Of a stretch of DNA of 10,365 bases, positions 1 to 6,073 are shown one piece after another. The stretch is from the NCBI GenBank assembly GCA_020793555.1, contig DQIO01000293.1, forward strand, positions 1 to 10,365, written 5' to 3'. Source of the stretch: Methanosarcinaceae archaeon (GTDB lineage: Archaea; Halobacteriota; Methanosarcinia; Methanosarcinales; Methanosarcinaceae). A program made the translations under genes and the position numbers. Numbering within the stretch: position 1 is the stretch's first letter; the number at the start of each line of letters is the position of its first letter. The notes beneath the pieces were generated by a model, which was not told where the DNA came from, did no database searches, and was given only the letters and a program-made list of their open reading frames with translations.

Positions 1-78
1 TTTTCAAGCAGTATCGTATTTGCATGTTTGGGTTGTGGGTTGGCAGCAGTGAAATACGCCGCCTATGGCGGGAACTGA
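1..78 (+). CDS. Possible C-terminal end of a membrane protein (5' end outside window)
   Basis: Frame 1 is open from the first base to a TGA at 76-78 and encodes 25 residues. They read as a hydrophobic, glycine- and alanine-rich segment (SIVFACLGCGLAAVKYAAYG) ending in GGN. This resembles the last transmembrane helix of a permease or other polytopic membrane protein. If real, the gene converges on mfnA. An open stretch of 25 codons is not significant by itself, so the call rests on composition only. No family can be named. Confidence 0.28.
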   Translation, partial: FSSSIVFACLGCGLAAVKYAAYGGN

Positions 79-129
79 TGCCACGTTTTCTTAACTTCCA
101 GTCAATTGTTGTGCCACTATCTATTTATG

Positions 130-173
130 AACTATTCAATCTGCCGACAACGTTTATGCATAGCTGAATAGTT
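130..173. repeat. Perfect 9-bp inverted repeat with 26-nt spacer
   Basis: AACTATTCA at 130-138 is exactly matched by its reverse complement TGAATAGTT at 165-173. It lies between the 3' end of mfnA (minus strand) and the possible gene end at 78. A role in transcript ends or as a protein-binding site is possible. There is no adjacent T-run, so it is not a classical terminator. Confidence 0.4.
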
Positions 174-247
174 ACCCAATTTGTACAATGGAAGAAACAT
201 TTGTAATCAAATCAAACATATCGTTTTGCATATACTGACTGAATCCA

Positions 248-1378
248 TCAAAGACGACATACAATTTTCAAATCATGCAAGAACAGTTCTATATTTTCAG
301 TTGTCAGATGTGGCATTAAAACAAGCCGCAGGGCACGTGGTGTTCGTGTAATAGACACCTGCCATCCAAACTCCTCACGAAGTCGTTTTCTCACCAGATC
401 GGCATCAGGAACATCAAGAGCCACCACGTTCATGACAGGTTCGATCAGTGGTTCAATACCGATCTCTCTCGCTCCGGCTACAACCATGTCCGTAAGTTCC
501 ATGCACTGGTCCACAATACGCCGGTATCCATCATTTCCAAGATGTTTCATGACAGCATATGTTCCGGCAACCGTGGCACCGCTTCTGGTTCCTGTAAGGG
601 AATACTGTGTATCGACAGTAAGATATGGTGTATGGGTCTGGAGATGATGTAGATGTTTAAGATCCCTGAACAACAATCCGCCTGAGGGGATGGTACTAAG
701 TCCCATCTTGTGAGGATCGATCCCAATGGATGTAACACCTTCAAGCGCAAAATCAAATGCCGGCGGGTTTTTTAAAAACGGGATAACAAAACCGCCAAAA
801 GCGGCATCTACATGAAGAAATATGCCTTTTTCAATCGCAAGTTCCGACATCTCCTTTATCGGATCGATCTGACCGAACTCGGTCGAGCCCGCTATTCCTA
901 CAAGTCCGATAGTGTGTTCATCAACAAGGCTTTTCATAGAATCCATGTCAACCTTGAACTCGGAATCAAGTGCAGCTTTTCGAACCTCAATTTCAAGCAT
1001 ATCAGCGATCTTGTCGAAGGAAAAATGGGCGGATTCGGGAATAATCACGTTTGGTTTTTTGACATTGCATATATTGCACATGGCGCGAAGCGCCTGGATA
1101 TTGGATTCCGTTCCGCCTGTGGTTACATATCCATGCACGGATGGACCGTTCATAAGATCCCCCATCATCCGCATAACTTCAAGTTCAAGATCATGTGTGC
1201 CCGGGAATAATCCAAAATCACCAAGATTTGATTCAATGTATTGCATGTGAGCCTTGACCGCAATCTTATGCGGATGGGTACACATGGCACTCAAGACACG
1301 CTCGTATGTAGTATCGCGTATTTTTGTTTCATCTAGAAAAGCGAATATCTCTTTTTCTGAAACACCATTATCATTCAT
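248..1378 (-). CDS. mfnA: L-tyrosine decarboxylase MfnA (PLP-dependent; methanofuran biosynthesis)
   Basis: This 376-residue group II PLP-dependent decarboxylase matches the usual length of archaeal MfnA. Visible motifs in order are the PLP phosphate-binding TTGGTESN (86-93), the ring-stacking His in ESAHFSF (H118), [13 protein letters not shown] with the pyridine-N aspartate D191, and IDPHKMG with the Schiff-base lysine K224. [11 protein letters not shown] (51-61) is also typical of the family. MfnA makes tyramine from tyrosine, the first step towards the methanofuran head group. Some archaeal relatives instead decarboxylate aspartate to beta-alanine for CoA, which sequence alone does not exclude. 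The ATG at 1378 is chosen because the protein begins at the family N-terminus (NGVSEKEI) and because the TATA box places transcription initiation at this codon. No Shine-Dalgarno sequence precedes it. The gene stands alone, divergent from the amidohydrolase. Confidence 0.95.
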   Translation of the reverse strand: MNDNGVSEKEIFAFLDETKIRDTTYERVLSAMCTHPHKIAVKAHMQYIESNLGDFGLFPGTHDLELEVMRMMGDLMNGPSVHGYVTTGGTESNIQALRAMCNICNVKKPNVIIPESAHFSFDKIADMLEIEVRKAALDSEFKVDMDSMKSLVDEHTIGLVGIAGSTEFGQIDPIKEMSELAIEKGIFLHVDAAFGGFVIPFLKNPPAFDFALEGVTSIGIDPHKMGLSTIPSGGLLFRDLKHLHHLQTHTPYLTVDTQYSLTGTRSGATVAGTYAVMKHLGNDGYRRIVDQCMELTDMVVAGAREIGIEPLIEPVMNVVALDVPDADLVRKRLREEFGWQVSITRTPRALRLVLMPHLTTENIELFLHDLKIVCRL

Positions 1379-1400
1379 ACGTAAGCAGGATGCTATAACC

Positions 1401-1410
1401 TATTTAAAAT
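1401..1410 (-). promoter_or_regulatory. TATA box of mfnA, leaderless geometry
   Basis: The minus strand reads ATTTTAAATA here, a good archaeal TATA box. Its centre is about 26 bases upstream of the mfnA ATG at 1378, the usual box-to-start-site distance in archaea. Transcription should therefore begin at or within a base or two of the start codon, giving a leaderless mRNA. This agrees with the absence of a ribosome binding site. Confidence 0.6.
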
Positions 1411-1571
1411 GGTTGTGATTTGGTAAGAATAATAAATTTTCTACAATATGCAAAGAAAAAGTTTAATATGCTTCACTTCCTTCATATATTGGAACTCAAG
1501 TGTTCCGAAAAGTTAGGCGTTGCAAGGTTTGAACTGGATGGCAATACTATACTTCCATATTACAACGCAGG

Positions 1572-1789
1572 ATCGATATACGAAGGGCTGCGGATGTCGC
1601 AGATGTAAGGATTGTTATTGAAAAAATAGCGAAATAAAGAGTGGTATTGATATAAAGACAGCAGCCGAAATCATATCAGGGGTCCATTTGTATTCCCTGA
1701 TTGTTTGGTTGAAATCTGATGGCGAGAAATCATTTTCCAATAGTATATCTGAAAAGATCGATATGTTGTTTGAAGGTATCGGGGAGTGA
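1572..1789 (+). pseudogene. Frameshifted remnant resembling a TetR-family regulator C-terminal domain
   Basis: Bases 1379-1856 hold no intact gene. Two adjoining frames read together look like protein. Frame 1572-1634 gives RRAADVADVRIVIEKIAK and then stops. Frame 1622-1789 gives SEIKSGIDIKTAAEIISG, a hydrophobic stretch with VWLKSDGEKSFS, then ISEKIDMLFEGIGE and a TGA. The order basic-acidic helix, IDIKTAAEIISG, Trp, FS, then IDMLxxGI is the usual pattern at the end of TetR-type ligand-binding domains. The frame change falls at the A6 run 1621-1626. The helix-turn-helix half is absent. A 62-residue open frame at 1420-1608 overlaps in a third frame and may be another displaced piece. The resemblance is from pattern reading only, and it could be a different helical protein. 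Confidence 0.4.
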
Positions 1790-1826
1790 ACATTATACAC
1801 AACATCTGCCACCTCAAATAAGTACC

Positions 1827-1832
1827 TATATC
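1827..1832 (+). promoter_or_regulatory. TATA-like box upstream of the amidohydrolase
   Basis: CCTATATC around 1825-1832 is centred about 28 bases before the ATG at 1857. This predicts a transcript start within a few bases of the start codon. It is a weaker match than the mfnA box and lies in generally AT-rich DNA. Confidence 0.35.
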
Positions 1833-1856
1833 AATCATTATAACAATTATTTTGTG

Positions 1857-2969
1857 ATGTCATCATCCTGTGAACAAATAATATCCGGAACAATAATTGT
1901 TGGTATGGAGTTCGAACCTGTTGATGGTTATATTTGCTTAAAAGACGGGATTATATCTGAGATTGGTGAAGAACCCTCAAATACAGGAACCATCATAGCA
2001 CCTTGTTTTGTAAATTCCCATACTCATATAGGGGATTCTGTGTGTAAAGATCCATCACTTGGCAGATGCGTGGGATCTGAGATAATACGCGATCTTGATT
2101 CACTTGTCCGCCCTCCGAATGGTCTTAAACATCAGATATTACGACGTACTCATTATCAGGCAATTGTTAAAAGCATGAGGGGTACTATTTTAGATATGAT
2201 CACTACCGGCACGTGTGCATTTGCGGATTTTCGGGAAGGCGGGGTTGTTGGCGTATTGGCATTGAAAGAAGCAATCGGTGATCTTGGTATAGGATCATTG
2301 GCATTTGGCAGACCTGACAAGCCCGATGCTAAAATTACGGACGTACTTGGCGAGGTAGACAGGGTACTCAGGAATGCGGATGGAATTGGCATTAGCGGAG
2401 TCAATGATATGGATATTGGAATGGTTCGGAAAATTGTCAAATATACGAGGGAGCAAAAACGATTATTCGCCATTCACGCAGGAGAAAAAGATCGTACAGA
2501 TATTGAAGAAGCACTGTCACTAAAACCGGATATGTTGATCCACATGACACATGCCAACAATAGTGATATTTTAATGATGGCTGATGCAGATGTGCCTGTG
2601 GTTGTTTGTCCACGCTCGAATTTTGTAACCGGGGTTGGAATGGCACCGATATGTGACATGATTGAGGCAGGAATTAAAGTTGGAGTTGGAACCGACAATG
2701 TAATGCTTAATTCCACCAATATGTTTGCAGAGATGGAAATCCTTTCAAAGATATTTGGACTTGATGACAGACAAGTATTTATGATGTGTGCGCTTAATGG
2801 GGGTCAAATATTGGGACTTGATGGTTTTGGTTCAATTGAAATAGGAAACAAGGCACATCTTATGCTTCTCAATGGAAATTCAAATAATCTTTCAAATATT
2901 CAGGATCCACTAAGTGGGATTGTCAGGCGAGCAAGGCCTGATGATATTTTATCTATAATAAATGTATAA
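1857..2969 (+). CDS. Metal-dependent amidohydrolase / deaminase (COG0402-type), substrate unknown
   Basis: A 370-residue member of the amidohydrolase superfamily. A short N-terminal beta segment (about 8-50) leads into APCFVNSHTHIGDS with metal ligands H55 and H57. FAIHAGEKDRTDIE carries H207 and E210, LIHMTHANNSD carries H229/H232, VVVCPRSNF follows at 249-256, and VGVGTDNVMLN carries the catalytic or metal Asp D280. Together these fit the cytosine deaminase, chlorohydrolase and S-adenosylhomocysteine deaminase branch. Its length is at the short end of that group. Purine, pyrimidine or nucleoside deamination is likely, but the substrate cannot be read from sequence. An upstream in-frame ATG at 1719 would add 46 residues that cross the neighbouring remnant and look unlike protein. 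ATG 1857 fits both the family N-terminus and the TATA-like box at 1827. No Shine-Dalgarno sequence is visible. Confidence 0.82.
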   Translation: MSSSCEQIISGTIIVGMEFEPVDGYICLKDGIISEIGEEPSNTGTIIAPCFVNSHTHIGDSVCKDPSLGRCVGSEIIRDLDSLVRPPNGLKHQILRRTHYQAIVKSMRGTILDMITTGTCAFADFREGGVVGVLALKEAIGDLGIGSLAFGRPDKPDAKITDVLGEVDRVLRNADGIGISGVNDMDIGMVRKIVKYTREQKRLFAIHAGEKDRTDIEEALSLKPDMLIHMTHANNSDILMMADADVPVVVCPRSNFVTGVGMAPICDMIEAGIKVGVGTDNVMLNSTNMFAEMEILSKIFGLDDRQVFMMCALNGGQILGLDGFGSIEIGNKAHLMLLNGNSNNLSNIQDPLSGIVRRARPDDILSIINV

Positions 2970-2970
2970 A
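2965..2970 (+). promoter_or_regulatory. Candidate TATA box for the UspA-like gene
   Basis: TATAAA overlaps the stop codon of the amidohydrolase. Initiation about 26 bases downstream (near 2994) would leave a leader of roughly 25 bases containing the Shine-Dalgarno at 3007-3014. The alternative is read-through from the upstream gene. The region is AT-rich, so this is tentative. Confidence 0.3.
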
Positions 2971-3018
2971 TTTCAACTTGAAGTTTAATTTTAACATTTG
3001 GGTAATAGAGAGGGAAAT

Positions 3019-3477
3019 ATGAGCAGTGAATTATACAAGAAAATTCTGATTACAACCGATGGGTCGGAACCAAACAAAAAAGCAGTTTCATACGGTATTG
3101 AACTCGCAAAATTGAGCGGTGCAAAAGTAAATGTTGTGTATGTGGTTGACACAGCAGCATTTGCTTCCATTCCAATGGATACGGGGTGGGAAATGATGTA
3201 TGAGCTTCTGCAAAAAGAAGGTGCAGAGGTGACTCAAAAGATCGTTGAAGATGCAAAAGCATCAGGTATTGATATCGAAGAATCACTACTTGAAGGACAT
3301 CCAAGTCACGAGATCATTGAGTTTGCACAGAATAATGACATTGATCTGATTGTGTTGGGCACGCTTGGTAAGGGTGGATTGGACCGATTCTTGCTTGGCA
3401 GTGTGGCAGAGAAGGTAACACGCAATTCCAATGTGCCTGTACTTGTGGTACGTGGAAGTTCTAAGAAGGAAAAATAA
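3019..3477 (+). CDS. Universal stress protein family (UspA-like, ATP-binding type)
   Basis: The product has 152 residues, a normal single-domain Usp length. The first strand, KKILITTDGSE, contains the nucleotide-contacting D14. The C-terminal part has the ATP-binding signature G-x2-G-x9-G-S as GTLGKGGLDRFLLGS (G114, G117, G127, S128), followed by the final strand VPVLVVRG. This places it with the ATP-binding, MJ0577-like Usp proteins. These are small cytoplasmic dimers, usually thought to be ATP-dependent signalling or stress factors with no defined reaction. The start is the ATG at 3019, preceded at 3007-3014 by AGAGAGGG. A TTG at 2998 is in frame but would sit upstream of that ribosome binding site. 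A four-CBS-domain protein follows after 30 bases, so the two are probably cotranscribed adenylate-sensing proteins. Confidence 0.92.
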   Translation: MSSELYKKILITTDGSEPNKKAVSYGIELAKLSGAKVNVVYVVDTAAFASIPMDTGWEMMYELLQKEGAEVTQKIVEDAKASGIDIEESLLEGHPSHEIIEFAQNNDIDLIVLGTLGKGGLDRFLLGSVAEKVTRNSNVPVLVVRGSSKKEK

Positions 3478-3507
3478 ACTTGTTTTTATTTTATGGGGTG
3501 AAAAAAC

Positions 3508-4359
3508 ATGCCAAAAAACACGACTATTGAAGAGATCATGGTTAGAGATGTTATATGTGCATCCCTGCCCGGTTCAAGGGATGAAGTTCTTAAGATATTA
3601 CAGGATAAACACATTTCCGGTGTTCCGGTACTTAAGGAAAATAAGGTTGTTGGGTTTGTAACCCGTACTAATTTACTTGAAAAACCCGAAGAGGAGCAAC
3701 TTGCACTACTCATGGAACGTGATCCTATTATCATTACACCTGATGCGGATATTACTGATGCAGCAAGGCTCTTAGTTGACAATGAGATTCGAAGGTTGCC
3801 TGTATTGGAGAACGACAAACTTGTAGGGCTTGTGACGATCGCTGATTTAATTGGGTCGATGGCTGACCTGAATATTTCAGACCCGATCGGGCAATACCTG
3901 AACAATGGTGTTGTGCCTGTGTGGAATGAAACACCCCTTCCTGTTGTGGCAAGGGCTATGGAACTTGCACACGTTAAAGCTGCGCCGGTCCTTGATTCTA
4001 ATCTGGATCTTGTTGGAATAATATCTGATCGTGATATTATCGGTGCAAGTGTTATAGAGGACACTGTGGAGATGTCTGATATGTCTGCAGGTGCGGATGA
4101 TGATGCATGGACATGGGAATCCATGAGAGATACTATGAGCATTTATTACAGTGTCTCAAGGATAAAGGTTCCAAATATTATTGTAAAGGATATAATGGTA
4201 AAAAGTCCAATCACCGCGGCATCAATTTCAGGAGTCAGTGACTGCGCACGCAAAATGAAACGCAGTAAGTTTGACCAGATGCCTGTTGTGAATGCGAACC
4301 AGAAATTGCTTGGTATCCTTCGGGACCGCGATTTGTTGAAGGCACTCATTGACCATTAG
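3508..4359 (+). CDS. Protein of four CBS domains (two Bateman modules)
   Basis: A 283-residue protein made almost entirely of CBS repeats, at about residues 6-58, 66-118, 125-183 and 224-283. Each shows the usual pattern of IMV-type start, (V/I)PVL or MPVV core, and LVGI/GFVT strand followed by an acidic-Arg-Asp helix. Examples are SGVPVLKENKVVGFVT, LPVLENDKLVGLVT, APVLDSNLDLVGIISDRD and MPVVNANQKLLGILRDRD. A linker rich in Asp, Met and Trp (188-215) separates domains 3 and 4. No catalytic or DNA-binding domain is attached. It is presumably a soluble sensor of adenine nucleotides, or of an adenosyl compound such as S-adenosylmethionine, acting on an unknown partner. The Shine-Dalgarno GGGGTGA eight bases upstream supports the ATG at 3508. 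It is probably cotranscribed with the UspA-like gene. Confidence 0.92.
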   Translation: MPKNTTIEEIMVRDVICASLPGSRDEVLKILQDKHISGVPVLKENKVVGFVTRTNLLEKPEEEQLALLMERDPIIITPDADITDAARLLVDNEIRRLPVLENDKLVGLVTIADLIGSMADLNISDPIGQYLNNGVVPVWNETPLPVVARAMELAHVKAAPVLDSNLDLVGIISDRDIIGASVIEDTVEMSDMSAGADDDAWTWESMRDTMSIYYSVSRIKVPNIIVKDIMVKSPITAASISGVSDCARKMKRSKFDQMPVVNANQKLLGILRDRDLLKALIDH

Positions 4360-4380
4360 ACCGTTAATTGTTGAAACAGG

Positions 4381-4708
4381 TTGAAAAAGGCGGCTGAAAG
4401 GTTGCGCATTTGGTTGGTTGTGGCGGCGGCATTTATTGGAATTATTACCATGGTGTCGGTATTATATCTGGCATATCCCTATTCCAGTTATGCATGAACA
4501 CATTTCCCTGAAACCGACTCAAATTTTTCTTTTTCGATTGAGGGAAACCTGCCCTATTAACAAGACGTTAATGTTTACCAGTTACAACGCTTCTAAGCCG
4601 GCTTCAAATCCCGTTGTGACCATCAATGGCAACACAACCAATTATGCCGGAAATCTCGATGAGACAATGATAAGTGAGATTAGTTATTTGAAAGAAACAC
4701 TATACTGA
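4381..4708 (+). pseudogene. Broken gene for a small membrane-anchored extracytoplasmic protein
   Basis: The frame from TTG 4381 encodes a basic start (KKAAERLR), one transmembrane segment (IWLVVAAAFIGIITMVSVLYL) and a short Tyr/Ser stretch. It then meets a TGA at 4495-4497. The same frame continues plausibly as THFPETDSNFSFSIEGNLP, stopping at TAA 4558. Skipping one base of the CCC at 4552-4554 joins it to PINKTLMFTSYNASKP, NPVVTINGNTTNYAGN and DETMISEISYLKETLY, ending at TGA 4706-4708. The repaired protein is about 108 residues, with a signal-anchor and a Ser/Thr/Asn-rich exterior bearing several N-glycosylation sequons (NFS, NKT, NAS, NTT). No family is recognised. The start is uncertain: AGG directly abuts the TTG. 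Two lesions suggest recent inactivation, although sequence errors could mimic it. It lies between the CBS gene and arfC on the same strand. Confidence 0.6.
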
Positions 4709-4737
4709 TACAATGATGGGTAAAACAGGTGAATAGT

Positions 4738-5430
4738 ATGGAACGACCTTTCACATTCATAAATTCAGCAATGTCTGCAGACGGCAAGATCTCTACAAAT
4801 GAGCGAAAGCAGGTTCGTATATCCGGAAACGTGGATTTTGAAAGGATGGATGAACTTCGTGCAACATCCGATGCCGTGATGGTGGGTATTGGTACTGTTC
4901 TTGCTGATGATCCAAGCCTGACGGTTAAGTCTGAAGCGCGCAGGGCGAAGCGTAAGCTGAATGAACATGAGGAAAATCCGGTTAGGATTGTGGTTGACAG
5001 CCAGGCAAGAACACCACTTGATGCCGACATTTTCAAAAAAGGGGTTGGTACACGGGTTATTGCTGTTTCGAAGTCGGCTCCGCGCGATAGGGTTCAGGCA
5101 TTTGGAAAAGTGGCAGTGGTAATTGAAGCAGGCGAGGACAAGGTTGATCTGTCTGAACTTGTTGTGCAATTAAAGAAGATGGGGATTGACCGTTTAATGG
5201 TAGAAGGCGGGGCAAGATTGAACTTTGGGATGCTCTCAAGCGGTCTTGTGGATGAGATCTATAGCTTTGTAGGAAATTTGATAATCGGTGGTGCCGTATC
5301 GCCTACTCTTGTTGATGGAATTGGTTTTCAAGAGAATGAAATATTGGAGCTGGAGTTTATGTCGTTCGAGAAAATGGATGACGGGGTAGTTTTGAAGTGG
5401 CGTGTAAAGGCGACACAAACGTTTGATTGA
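4738..5430 (+). CDS. arfC: 2,5-diamino-6-(ribosylamino)-4(3H)-pyrimidinone 5'-phosphate reductase (archaeal RIB7 type)
   Basis: This 230-residue protein has the RibD C-terminal reductase fold without the deaminase domain, the normal archaeal form (compare MJ0671). Motifs are FINSAMSADGKIS (7-19), the cofactor loop VGIGTVLADDPSLTV (49-63), RIVVDS (83-88) and LMVEGGARLNFGML (153-166). It reduces the ribosyl side chain of the pyrimidinone phosphate to ribityl with NAD(P)H, on the route to 5-amino-6-ribitylaminouracil. That compound is the shared precursor of riboflavin and of the deazaflavin in coenzyme F420, essential for methanogens. The ATG at 4738 is chosen because AGGTGA (4727-4732) precedes it at good spacing. 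A GTG at 4731 adds two or three residues and overlaps that site. The bacterial equivalent is fused to a deaminase. Here the amino group is removed by a separate enzyme. Confidence 0.93.
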   Translation: MERPFTFINSAMSADGKISTNERKQVRISGNVDFERMDELRATSDAVMVGIGTVLADDPSLTVKSEARRAKRKLNEHEENPVRIVVDSQARTPLDADIFKKGVGTRVIAVSKSAPRDRVQAFGKVAVVIEAGEDKVDLSELVVQLKKMGIDRLMVEGGARLNFGMLSSGLVDEIYSFVGNLIIGGAVSPTLVDGIGFQENEILELEFMSFEKMDDGVVLKWRVKATQTFD

Positions 5431-5446
5431 TTCTCTTTTGTGAAGG

Positions 5447-5454
5447 TATATAAA
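5447..5454 (+). promoter_or_regulatory. Strong TATA box in the long leader before aIF5A
   Basis: TGAAGG followed by TATATAAA is close to the archaeal BRE plus TATA consensus. The predicted start, about 26 bases downstream, falls on an ATG at 5478 that opens a 13-codon frame (MQKIQGEKIIDFK, stop at 5517). From this promoter the aIF5A mRNA would carry a leader of about 180 bases. A second TATA-like run, TTTTAAATAG, lies at 5510-5519. Confidence 0.5.
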
Positions 5455-5590
5455 GTCAAAGGTTTCGGGACTATACAATGCAAAAAATACAAGGAGAAAA
5501 AATAATCGATTTTAAATAGTTTCAAGCTTTTTAACTGCCAGATACTACTTTAGTAACTTTTCACGATAAATTGATATATTGAATGATGAA

Positions 5591-5599
5591 TTATAAATC
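5591..5599 (+). promoter_or_regulatory. Proximal TATA box and ribosome binding site of aIF5A
   Basis: TTATAAATC is centred near 5595, predicting a start at about 5621 and a leader of about 39 bases. The strong Shine-Dalgarno GGAGG at 5647-5651 lies eight bases before the ATG at 5660. An interrupted palindrome GTCTT-AA-AAGAC (5620-5631) sits at the predicted start site and could be a regulator site. This or the box at 5447 should drive aIF5A, and possibly speB. Confidence 0.45.
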
Positions 5600-5659
5600 A
5601 CATTATTCAACTGACAAACGTCTTAAAAGACATTCACAATTCAACCGGAGGAACATAAT

Positions 5660-6043
5660 ATGAAACAGCAAGTAGAGGTAAAAACACTTAAAGAAGGAAA
5701 ATACGTTGTTGTAGACGACGAACCATGTGTGATCAAAAACATTACAAAATCAAAACCTGGGAAACATGGCTCTGCAAAGGCAAGGATCGATGTTATCGGT
5801 ATTTTTGATGGTCAGAAACGTTCTATTATAAGTTCTGTTTCGGCAAAGACCTATGTTCCTTTAGTGGAGCGTAAGAACGCACAGGTTCTTTCAGTAGGTG
5901 CTGGCATTGCACAATTAATGGATATGGAAGATTACTCCACGTTTGAACTCCCTATTCCTGATGAGTACAAGAACAGGGCTGTAGAAGGCGCAGATATCAC
6001 ATACATTACAGCAATGGGTAAAACAAAGATCGACCTCAGGTAG
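5660..6043 (+). CDS. eif5A: Translation factor aIF5A (hypusinated)
   Basis: A 127-residue archaeal IF5A of typical length. It has an N-terminal SH3-like domain (about 1-70) with the hypusine loop KSKPGKHGSAKAR, in which K35 is the residue modified from spermidine, and a C-terminal OB-fold (about 71-127). DVIGIFDGQKR and AKTYVPLVERK are characteristic connecting stretches. The protein binds near the ribosomal P site and relieves stalling, for example on proline runs, as its eukaryotic and bacterial (EF-P) counterparts do. The start ATG has a strong GGAGG. The agmatinase gene follows after 30 bases in the same orientation. This puts the polyamine-modified factor and a polyamine-producing enzyme together. 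Confidence 0.97.
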   Translation: MKQQVEVKTLKEGKYVVVDDEPCVIKNITKSKPGKHGSAKARIDVIGIFDGQKRSIISSVSAKTYVPLVERKNAQVLSVGAGIAQLMDMEDYSTFELPIPDEYKNRAVEGADITYITAMGKTKIDLR

Positions 6044-6073
6044 ATTTTTTTTACTTCACTTGTCTTACCGGTT

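Noticed and set aside
27..37. 11-base match TTTGGGTTGTG shared with 7131-7141
   Set aside because: It is too short and low in complexity to be a meaningful repeat in 10 kb. The flanks do not match.
58..72. CCGCC-TAT-GGCGG hairpin as a terminator for mfnA
   Set aside because: It lies almost 180 bases after the mfnA stop, has no T-run on that strand, and falls in a possible coding end.
2998..3018. TTG start adding seven residues to the UspA-like protein
   Set aside because: The clear Shine-Dalgarno at 3007-3014 lies after it and serves the ATG at 3019.
4495..4497. In-frame TGA read as selenocysteine or another recoded residue
   Set aside because: Pyrrolysine uses TAG, not TGA, and selenocysteine is not expected in Methanosarcinales. 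A second lesion downstream makes gene decay the simpler reading.
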